Part shown: positions 1 to 5,189 of the stretch, one piece after another
Numbering within the stretch: the stretch's first letter is position 1
Layout: every line of letters starts with the position of its first letter
The notes under the pieces: model-generated
Database searches by the model: none
Told to the model about the DNA's origin: nothing
Seen by the model: the letters and a program-made list of their open reading frames with translations, nothing else
Source of the DNA: Alphaproteobacteria bacterium
GTDB lineage: Bacteria > Pseudomonadota > Alphaproteobacteria > UBA828
DNA: 7,857 nucleotides
Direction: 5' to 3'
NCBI GenBank assembly: GCA_018668475.1
Contig: JABJCZ010000254.1
Location: 1-7,857, forward strand
Made by a program: the position numbers and the translations under genes

Positions 1-37
1 CCAGCCGATAGCTGAGCGAATTAAAACATTCCCGTTA

Positions 38-51
38 TTGACCTTGATCAA
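38..51. promoter_or_regulatory. FixK/Fnr-type binding site
   Basis: The sequence TTGACCTTGATCAA fits the TTGA-N6-TCAA consensus of Fnr/FixK (CRP-family) oxygen-responsive regulators perfectly in both half-sites. The centre is at 44.5. If it acts as a class II activator site at -41.5, transcription to the right would start near base 86, leaving about 95 bases of leader before the lactonase gene at 181. The site is symmetric and could equally serve a gene lying to the left of the window. The -10 candidates on either side are weak, so the target gene is uncertain. Confidence 0.6.
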
Positions 52-180
52 GGGCCGCAGGTGCGCCGCCCTTTAGGTTGCGCAATGCGAACGGCGTCCG
101 ACCTCCGTTTTGCGCGAGTGCGCTAGAGCCCTCACATGATGCGTACTCGTTCCTCAATCTGAGCGAAGGAATCTGCGGTC

Positions 181-1086
181 ATGGTGAAAATCGAATGCGT
201 TGTTGACGAAGGAATTTATCTCGGCGAAGGCCCAGTCTGGGATGCCGAGGACGGTATGGTCTACTGGGTCAATATCAAGGGCCCGACGATCTGGGGCTAC
301 AACCCCTCAACCAATAGCACCCGCAATTGGACATTACCCAAGGATGTGACGTCGGTCTTCCGACGCCAGCAGGGAGGACCCGGTGCTGCGGTGATAACGC
401 TGGCGGATGGGTTTTATTTTTATAATCTCGAAACCGAAGCGCTCGACCTTATTGCCAAGGTCGATGAAAACGAGCCCCGCACCCGCATGAACGATGCCAA
501 AGTTGATCGGCGCGGACGGCTGTTTGCCGGTGGCGAGGATGAGCCGGAAGAGTTTGAAATCAGCGGACTGTGGCGCCTCGACCCGGACCTGACCGTAACC
601 AAGGTCGAAAGCGGCATCGTCTGCAATAACGGGCCGTGCTGGAGCCCGGACGACAAAACCTTCTATCACACCGACACGTTCAAGGACGAAATCTACGCTT
701 ACGATTATGACATCGAGACCGGCAACATCAGCAACAAGCGGGTGTTCATTTCGACGAAGGACGAGCCTGGCGTTGCCGACGGCTCGACGGTGGACGCGGA
801 AGGGTATTACTGGAACGCACAGATCATCGGTGGCCAGCTGGTGCGCTATACGCCAGAGGGCGAAGTTGACCGGCGCATCCAGATGCCGGTGCGCAATATC
901 ACCAGCGTCATGTTTGGCGGCGAGAACCTTGACGAAATTTACGTCAGTTCCATGGCTCGGGTAGACCATCCCGGCAGCGAGGACTTTTTCATCAAGGAAG
1001 ACAAACCACAGCCCCAGGCTGGCGGCCTGTTCAGAGTTACTGGCACAGGCATCAAAGGCCTTCCGGAGACCCGCTTCGCCGGTTAA
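181..1086 (+). CDS. SMP-30/gluconolactonase/LRE family lactonase
   Basis: This 301-residue protein has the usual length of the SMP-30/regucalcin family, six-bladed beta-propellers that hydrolyse sugar lactones using one divalent metal ion in the cytoplasm. The family signatures are in order: LGEGPVW with Glu16, RMNDAKVD with Asn104, CNNGPCWSPD with Asn150, and ADGSTVDAEG with Asp200. These correspond to the metal and substrate ligands Glu18, Asn103, Asn154 and Asp204 of human regucalcin. The carboxy end (GGLFRV, GLPETRFAG) is also typical of bacterial members. The start at 181 is supported by GAAGGA at 165-170, about ten bases upstream. No signal peptide is seen. The substrate (gluconolactone, arabinonolactone, xylonolactone or another) cannot be told from sequence, and no sugar dehydrogenase or dehydratase lies beside it. 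A FixK/Fnr-like box lies 130 bases upstream. Confidence 0.93.
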   Translation: MVKIECVVDEGIYLGEGPVWDAEDGMVYWVNIKGPTIWGYNPSTNSTRNWTLPKDVTSVFRRQQGGPGAAVITLADGFYFYNLETEALDLIAKVDENEPRTRMNDAKVDRRGRLFAGGEDEPEEFEISGLWRLDPDLTVTKVESGIVCNNGPCWSPDDKTFYHTDTFKDEIYAYDYDIETGNISNKRVFISTKDEPGVADGSTVDAEGYYWNAQIIGGQLVRYTPEGEVDRRIQMPVRNITSVMFGGENLDEIYVSSMARVDHPGSEDFFIKEDKPQPQAGGLFRVTGTGIKGLPETRFAG

Positions 1087-1131
1087 GCCTGCCTAATCGG
1101 CCAAACTCGGCTGACCTACCTGCCAGATAAA

Positions 1132-1166
1132 GCGGCGCGCGCTCGCCCTCCCGCGGTGCGCGCCGC
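1132..1166 (+). other. GC-rich hairpin between lactonase and OsmC genes
   Basis: The arms GCGGCGCGC (1132-1140) and GCGCGCCGC (1158-1166) are perfectly complementary over nine base pairs. The stem can extend inward by a G-U, a C-G and a U-G pair, with the rest of the 17-base spacer as loop. It lies 45 bases after the lactonase stop and has no run of T after it. It is therefore not a canonical intrinsic terminator. It might be an mRNA-stabilising or attenuating element separating the lactonase message from the genes downstream, or simply a product of high GC content. Confidence 0.4.
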
Positions 1167-1205
1167 CGGCACGCCCGCCAGGGCAATGTTGATGCCGCCG
1201 CCACA

Positions 1206-1224
1206 ATCGCCCAAGATCGCCCAA
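1206..1224 (+). repeat. Nine-base direct repeat upstream of the OsmC gene
   Basis: ATCGCCCAA occurs twice (1206-1214 and 1216-1224), ten bases apart from start to start. It ends just before the ribosome-binding region (GGGAG, 1229-1233) of the OsmC gene. The helical-turn spacing and position fit an operator half-site pair, but the low-complexity GC-rich surroundings make chance plausible. Confidence 0.4.
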
Positions 1225-1242
1225 ACGGCGGGAGATGTAGCA

Positions 1243-1707
1243 ATGGGCGCAATCAGGCAAAAAACAGTCATCACTTTTCCGATGGATGGCAGGGCGATTA
1301 GCCATGCACACACCGAGGCCAATGCCGACGAACGCACCATGGCTACCGATGAGCCGGTTGAGCGTGGTGGCACTGGCCTTGCACCAACACCAACCGAAGC
1401 GATGGTCGGCGCATTGCTCGGCTGCATCAACGTGATCTCACATCGCATCGCGGAACGCATTGGCATTTCGCTGATCGACATGACCATGCAGGCGGAATGT
1501 GATTTTGATCGGCGTGGCGTGCTGCTGCAGGAACAGGCGCTAATTCCCTTTCCTGAAATTCGCGTAACCATCAACGCGATCTCTGACGGCTCTGGTGCGC
1601 AGCTCGCGCAACTGGAATCCGAGCTGGCCATGTTCTGCCCGCTCTCCAACACCATCCGCCAGTCCGGTACACGACTGGTAGAAACCTGGAACATCACCCC
1701 GGCCTGA
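1243..1707 (+). CDS. OsmC family protein
   Basis: The 154-residue product matches the OsmC/Ohr family, small dimeric cytoplasmic thiol peroxidases or related proteins that reduce organic hydroperoxides. The central segment PTPTEAMVGALLGCI places Glu52 and the first conserved cysteine, Cys61, at the start of the long core helix. The second conserved cysteine, Cys132, sits in FCPLSNTI near the end, as expected for the peroxidatic and resolving pair. The frame is open upstream to an ATG at 1156. I chose the ATG at 1243 because GGGAG lies nine bases before it, the length then fits the family, and the extra 29 residues would be proline- and alanine-rich with no family match. The gene ends 14 bases before the cupin gene, suggesting co-transcription. 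Whether it is an Ohr-type peroxidase or the broader YhfA-like OsmC type is not resolved. Confidence 0.9.
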   Translation: MGAIRQKTVITFPMDGRAISHAHTEANADERTMATDEPVERGGTGLAPTPTEAMVGALLGCINVISHRIAERIGISLIDMTMQAECDFDRRGVLLQEQALIPFPEIRVTINAISDGSGAQLAQLESELAMFCPLSNTIRQSGTRLVETWNITPA

Positions 1708-1721
1708 AAAGCACCTCAAAG

Positions 1722-2102
1722 ATGCGCACCACCAAACTGCACAACGAGTTTCATGCTGTCGATATGGCGGACGGCTGGCATACGCCGCCGGGCTACCCTG
1801 CCGGCGTTGAACAGAAAATTCTCTCGGGCACCCTCGATGAAGTGGCCCGCACCGGCGACCGCACCCGGCTGCTACGTTTCCAGCCCGGCGCCAGCACCAC
1901 GGCGCCCATCGAGCATGACTACTGGGAGGAGGTCTATGTCATCTCAGGTAAAATGACCGTCGGCTTCGATGAAAACGGTAACGGCGGCGAGACACACATG
2001 GTCAACACCTACGCCTGCCGCCCGCCCCACACACTCCACGGCCCCTTCCGCTCACCGGGTGGCTGCACGCTGCTTGAGGTCCACTTCTACGACGAGAAGT
2101 GA
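1722..2102 (+). CDS. Single-domain cupin protein
   Basis: This 126-residue protein carries one cupin beta-barrel of unknown substrate. Cupin motif 1 is seen around residues 55-76 (PG, then HDYWEEVYVISG), with His65 and Glu69 in the second-histidine and glutamate positions and Gly76 closing the motif. The first histidine is replaced by Ile63. Motif 2 is PPHTLHGPF, with His106 in the conserved histidine place and His103 where glycine is usual. The likely metal ligands are His65, Glu69 and His106, perhaps with His103. Such small cupins include dioxygenases, isomerases and simple ligand sensors, so function is open. The start follows the OsmC stop by 14 bases and lacks a strong ribosome site, which fits translational coupling. 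It converges on the next gene, with 36 bases between stops. Confidence 0.85.
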   Translation: MRTTKLHNEFHAVDMADGWHTPPGYPAGVEQKILSGTLDEVARTGDRTRLLRFQPGASTTAPIEHDYWEEVYVISGKMTVGFDENGNGGETHMVNTYACRPPHTLHGPFRSPGGCTLLEVHFYDEK

Positions 2103-2138
2103 GTTTGGCCCCTACTCCCAGGCAAAGGGATTTTGGGT

Positions 2139-3128
2139 TCAGTCTCCGCCCTGGCCGTCCCAGTCAGGCTGGACCACAGATGTGTCTTCAGCGAAGGGGT
2201 TTTTGATCGGGCCGCTCTTCTTTGATTTGTTCTTGCCGTCTTTGGAGAACGGGTTCCAGGTTTGTTTGGAATCAGTTGGCGCGCCGGTCTTTTCCCCGCC
2301 GCCCTCGCCAAATACGCCGCGCATGCATTCCTCAAACGCTTCAAAAGTCGCGAAGTCGTCCGGGTCGCATGGTGTATTTGGATCCTCCAGAGTTGCGAGT
2401 TCCAGATCAAGCGCGGTCAGGCGGTGTTCAAGTTCCACCCCGCGCTGCGCCAGGGCCTCATTTTCAGCATCAATCTCGACCCCCTGTCGCACCAGCTCCG
2501 CTTGCTGTTCGTCGGCGTAGTTAATCTCTGCCTCAGCAGCCAGATAGTCCTGCTCGATGACCAACACATCCTGTTGCACGCCAGTTAGCCGCTGGTTCCA
2601 TGAATCTGTGCGACCTTTCAGTTCCTCGTTGCGGGAATTGAAGTCACTCGCCCATGACACACACGTGTTGTATTGCGCCTCCGGCAAAGAGCCCGTGCAA
2701 CTCGCATCGTAACTGTCACTCTCTTGATTGATGGCAGCAAGTTCCGCATCAAGTTGGGGGGACTCTACGTCAATCGCTTGTTGTTTGATTTCCACCTGTT
2801 CGATCCGCCGGTCTATCTGCTTCAGGGTGTCTGCGGCGACAGATTTACGGCCTTCAAGGCTGCCGAACTCGGCCTCCAGGCTGGCTAGGCGATCAGTGTT
2901 GGCGTTGAACTGCCCTTCTAGCTGGTTCATTTCGATTTGAACCTGTTTGCGCTCGGCCAAAACATCCGATGCCGTGCGTTCTGCGGCATGCGCCGCTCGT
3001 TGTGCGAGGGCGCTCGCAAAGACGATGACGATCGCGAACATCAGGCCGCAAACCGCCGCCAGCGCAACCCGTCTATTCAGCGATACAACAATCGTCTGGT
3101 CGTTCAGTCGTGTGCCAGGACGCATCAT
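2139..3128 (-). CDS. Hypothetical exported coiled-coil protein with two cysteine pairs
   Basis: I do not recognise this 329-residue protein. Residues 1-20 are polar and basic (ending NRR). Residues 21-42 form a strong hydrophobic segment, followed by AAHAAE, where a signal peptidase cut after Ala48 is possible; otherwise the segment is a membrane anchor with the rest in the periplasm. Residues 50-135 and 160-248 are rich in Glu, Gln, Leu and Ala, with heptad-like spacing typical of coiled coils. Two cysteine pairs interrupt or end these helices: Cys144/Cys156 and Cys254/Cys268. The tail (273-329) is Gly, Lys and Ser rich, probably disordered, and repeats the tripeptide NPF at 292-294 and 310-312. 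The start is supported by GGGAGG (minus strand, 3135-3140). A second ATG follows at once, so either may be used. It is monocistronic, divergent from pcaD. A cell-envelope structural or scaffold role is only inference. Confidence 0.85.
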   Translation of the reverse strand: MMRPGTRLNDQTIVVSLNRRVALAAVCGLMFAIVIVFASALAQRAAHAAERTASDVLAERKQVQIEMNQLEGQFNANTDRLASLEAEFGSLEGRKSVAADTLKQIDRRIEQVEIKQQAIDVESPQLDAELAAINQESDSYDASCTGSLPEAQYNTCVSWASDFNSRNEELKGRTDSWNQRLTGVQQDVLVIEQDYLAAEAEINYADEQQAELVRQGVEIDAENEALAQRGVELEHRLTALDLELATLEDPNTPCDPDDFATFEAFEECMRGVFGEGGGEKTGAPTDSKQTWNPFSKDGKNKSKKSGPIKNPFAEDTSVVQPDWDGQGGD

Positions 3129-3137
3129 GGCTTGCCT

Positions 3138-3150
3138 CCCGCGATGCGGG
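3138..3150 (-). promoter_or_regulatory. Hairpin overlapping the ribosome-binding site of the coiled-coil gene
   Basis: On the minus strand CCCGC-ATC-GCGGG forms a five-pair stem whose 3' arm shares bases with the GGGAGG ribosome site. A second possible pairing, GGCTC (3164-3168) with GAGCC (3149-3153), uses two bases of the 5' arm of that stem and is thus mutually exclusive with it. This could tune translation. Both stems are short, so this is a weak call. Confidence 0.3.
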
Positions 3151-3350
3151 CTCGATGGTCTATGAGCCGAACACCGCCATCTTGCGTTTACGCCGACTTC
3201 AACACCTCATCCACCGCCATCCTCTGCCAAAACGGGGGCCGGTTACAATGGAAATCGCCTGCACGCGGCCTGTGGGTGACCCGAACTCAGCCTCTCGCGC
3301 ATCCAATATCAGCTCGTTGCGCGGCCCCGCGACACGGCGCACCGAGCGGC

Positions 3351-3356
3351 TATACT
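3351..3356 (+). promoter_or_regulatory. Candidate -10 element for pcaD
   Basis: TATACT matches the TATAAT consensus at five of six positions and lies 34 bases before the pcaD start. No good -35 is found at 16-18 bases; TTGCGC at 3317-3322 is too far away. An activator-dependent promoter would explain that, as pca genes are commonly controlled by PcaQ- or PcaR-type regulators, but no operator is recognised in the 261-base space between the divergent genes. Confidence 0.4.
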
Positions 3357-3389
3357 ACCCCGGCGACACACAATAGGGAGACACGCGCC

Positions 3390-4184
3390 ATGGCCTTTGC
3401 GGAATTGAACGGGGTTGTCCTGCACTATGCGGACGAAGGGCCACGCGATGCGCCGGTGATCGCGTTTTCCAATTCGCTGGGCACCGATTTTCGCATCTGG
3501 GATGGTGTGGTCGAGGCGCTTGGCGAACAATTTCGCACCATACGTTATGACAAACGCGGGCACGGGCTGTCGACCTGCCCGCCCTCGCCCTACACGATGG
3601 ATGAGCACGTTGGTGATTTTGCCGCCCTGCTCGACCATGTGGGGGTAGGCAAGGCGATTATTGTTGGGCTTTCGGTCGGCGGGTTGATCGCTCAGGGGCT
3701 GACGGCCGCACGGCCGGGCCTCGCCCGCGCCGTGGTGTTGTGTGACACCGCCCACAAAATTATGACCGATGACATCTGGAACCAGCGCATTGCCGCCGTC
3801 GAGGCTGATGGGTTGGAAGCGCTGGCCGATGGCACAATGGAGCGCTGGTTCTCCAACGGTTTTCGCGCGACGGAAATCGCCGCCCTCGCCGGCTCCCGCA
3901 ACATGCTGGTGCGCACGCCGGATGCCGGTTACGTCGGCACCTGCGTCGCCATTCGTGAAACCGATTACACCGACGTTGCCAAAGCCATCAACGTGCCGGT
4001 TCTATGTGTGGTGGGCGATGAGGACGGTGCAACGCCACCCGATGTCGTGCGGGCGACGTCCGAGATTATTCCTGGCGCCAAGTTCATCATCATTGAAGGC
4101 GCCGGGCACCTGCCTTGCGTTGAAAAGCCAGCCACGCTGGCAGGGCACATTACGGAATTTCTGAGCGCAAGCAGCGTCGTCTAA
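3390..4184 (+). CDS. pcaD: 3-oxoadipate enol-lactonase (alpha/beta hydrolase)
   Basis: This 264-residue alpha/beta hydrolase closely resembles PcaD, which hydrolyses 3-oxoadipate enol-lactone to 3-oxoadipate in the protocatechuate branch of the beta-ketoadipate pathway in the cytoplasm. The opening MAF..L, the oxyanion-side segment SNSLGTD (27-33), YDKRGHG (53-59), the nucleophile elbow GLSVGG with Ser95, and WN.RI (130-134) all follow PcaD. The acid is Asp212 in VGDEDGATPP and the base is His240 in GAGHLP. The frame is open much further upstream (to 2937). I chose the ATG at 3390 because AGGGAG (3375-3380) lies nine bases before it and the protein then starts exactly as the family does. No other pca gene is adjacent. 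A related lactone or ester hydrolase specificity is possible but less likely. It converges on the next gene with 23 bases between. Confidence 0.88.
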   Translation: MAFAELNGVVLHYADEGPRDAPVIAFSNSLGTDFRIWDGVVEALGEQFRTIRYDKRGHGLSTCPPSPYTMDEHVGDFAALLDHVGVGKAIIVGLSVGGLIAQGLTAARPGLARAVVLCDTAHKIMTDDIWNQRIAAVEADGLEALADGTMERWFSNGFRATEIAALAGSRNMLVRTPDAGYVGTCVAIRETDYTDVAKAINVPVLCVVGDEDGATPPDVVRATSEIIPGAKFIIIEGAGHLPCVEKPATLAGHITEFLSASSVV

Positions 4185-4207
4185 CAGATTAACAAGACCA
4201 AACTGCC

Positions 4208-5005
4208 TCAGACGTGCTGCCCACCGTTGACGTGCAGCTCACCGCCGGTGATGTAGCTCGACGTATCGGCGCAGAGGAAATAGATCGCGGATGCGACCTC
4301 GGCCGGTTGGCCAAAGCGCCGCATGGGGATGTCGTCCACCATTCCACTAGCCTGCGGTGAGAGAATGGGAGTCTCGATCTCACCCGGTGCAATCGCATTG
4401 ACCCGCACGCCGGAGGGTCCGAAGTCAGCCGCCATTTCGCGGGTCAACGAGGCCAGGGCCGCCTTGGATGTCGCATAGGCGCTACCAGCAAAGGGATGCA
4501 CCCGCCCGCCGGCAATCGACGTGACATTGACAATGGCACCCGGGCCACGCTTGAGCTCTTCCATCAAGCCCCGCGCCAGCATGAGCGGCGCATAGAAGTT
4601 GACCTGAAAAACCTCGTGCCATGCCTCCAGACCGGTCTCAAGGGAGCCGAGGCGATTGCCATCTTCTGCCTTGGGCGAGATGGCCGCATTGTTGATCAGC
4701 GCATCCAATGTGCCGCCATCGAGGCGAGTGCTCATTTCCGCAATGGCGCGATCCGTATCTGCCGCATCGGAAAGATCAACTTGAATATGATCTTCCTCAC
4801 CAGCCTCCCACGGGCAATTCTCGGAAAATGGCTGGCGTGAGCACGTAATCACTCGCCAGCCCGCCGCGCTGAAGCGCTTGACAGTCGCATGCCCGATACC
4901 CCGGCTGGCGCCGGTCAGGATCATAGTCTTGCGTTCCTGCTTGCGGCGGTCGTGCGTTCTGCGGTTTTTTTCGGCGGTGGCCAAGAGGTGCTCCTGCGAT
5001 GCCAT
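4208..5005 (-). CDS. SDR family NAD(P)-dependent oxidoreductase
   Basis: This 265-residue protein is a classical short-chain dehydrogenase/reductase with a Rossmann fold. The nucleotide-binding TGASRGIG is at 31-38, DLSD at 77-80, NNAA at 105-108, and the catalytic tetrad is Asn136, Ser163, Tyr177 (YATSK) and Lys181. The carboxy end ITGGELHVNGG is standard for FabG-like members. The first strand begins unusually late: the 27 residues before MILTGAS are charged (RRTHDRRKQERK), an extra amino-terminal arm compared with most relatives. AGGG, eight bases upstream of the ATG at 5005, supports the long form; an internal ATG at 4926 would start at the first strand. Substrate is unknown; many such proteins are annotated as 3-oxoacyl-ACP reductases without proof. 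A candidate leader ORF ends five bases upstream. Confidence 0.92.
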   Translation of the reverse strand: MASQEHLLATAEKNRRTHDRRKQERKTMILTGASRGIGHATVKRFSAAGWRVITCSRQPFSENCPWEAGEEDHIQVDLSDAADTDRAIAEMSTRLDGGTLDALINNAAISPKAEDGNRLGSLETGLEAWHEVFQVNFYAPLMLARGLMEELKRGPGAIVNVTSIAGGRVHPFAGSAYATSKAALASLTREMAADFGPSGVRVNAIAPGEIETPILSPQASGMVDDIPMRRFGQPAEVASAIYFLCADTSSYITGGELHVNGGQHV

Positions 5006-5010
5006 TTCGG

Positions 5011-5109
5011 TTACCCTATAAGCTCCGCACGGTGCTCCTTAAGGGTGTCAGACGCAAGGCGTTTCATCCTCGCCCTGGCCTGATGCAACCTCTGCCGAAG
5101 AAGCCGCAT
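5011..5109 (-). CDS. Possible small leader ORF upstream of the dehydrogenase
   Basis: A 32-codon ORF from ATG at 5109, or 18 codons from the internal ATG at 5067, ends in TAA five bases before the dehydrogenase start. The shorter form reads MKRLASDTLKEHRAELIG, with AGGG five bases before its ATG. The longer form has no clear ribosome site but is rich in Arg and Leu, like a basic amphipathic helix. The tight spacing suggests translational coupling if it is translated. It starts just after the chemotaxis gene terminator. An ORF this short can easily arise by chance. Confidence 0.3.
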   Translation of the reverse strand: MRLLRQRLHQARARMKRLASDTLKEHRAELIG

Positions 5110-5122
5110 CGCCAACCGGAAC

Positions 5123-5155
5123 AAAAAAGGGGCTGCGCCATCGCTGGCGCAGCCC
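5123..5155 (-). terminator. Intrinsic terminator of the chemotaxis gene
   Basis: On the minus strand the arms GGGCTGCGCCA (5155-5145) and TGGCGCAGCCC (5140-5130) form a perfect eleven-pair GC-rich stem with a four-base loop. One more C and then six T follow (5128-5123). It begins 34 bases after the chemotaxis gene stop. This is a textbook Rho-independent terminator and separates that gene from the dehydrogenase downstream. On the plus strand no T run follows the stem, so it is directional. Confidence 0.92.
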
Positions 5156-5189
5156 GTCTTGCTTGATGGGAATTGAGGTATCGTTCGGG

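Noticed and set aside
78..85. Palindrome TTGCGCAA near the left edge
   Set aside because: Eight-base palindromes are common at this GC content, and it has no partner or clear position relative to a promoter.
334..969. 211-codon antisense ORF within the lactonase gene
   Set aside because: A shadow of a GC-rich coding gene; it has no domain signature, and the plus-strand frame carries clear SMP-30 motifs.
1156..1242. In-frame N-terminal extension of the OsmC gene
   Set aside because: The encoded residues are Pro/Ala-rich filler, the start lies inside the GC hairpin, and the ATG at 1243 has a proper ribosome site and gives the family's usual length.
1116..1697. 193-codon antisense ORF across the OsmC gene
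   Set aside because: Ser/Ala/Arg-rich translation with no recognisable family; the sense frame has conserved OsmC cysteine motifs.
2937..3389. 151-codon open extension upstream of pcaD in the same frame
   Set aside because: It overlaps the start of the coiled-coil gene on the other strand, encodes Arg/Cys-rich sequence with no family features, and a good ribosome site and the family's normal N terminus lie at 3390.
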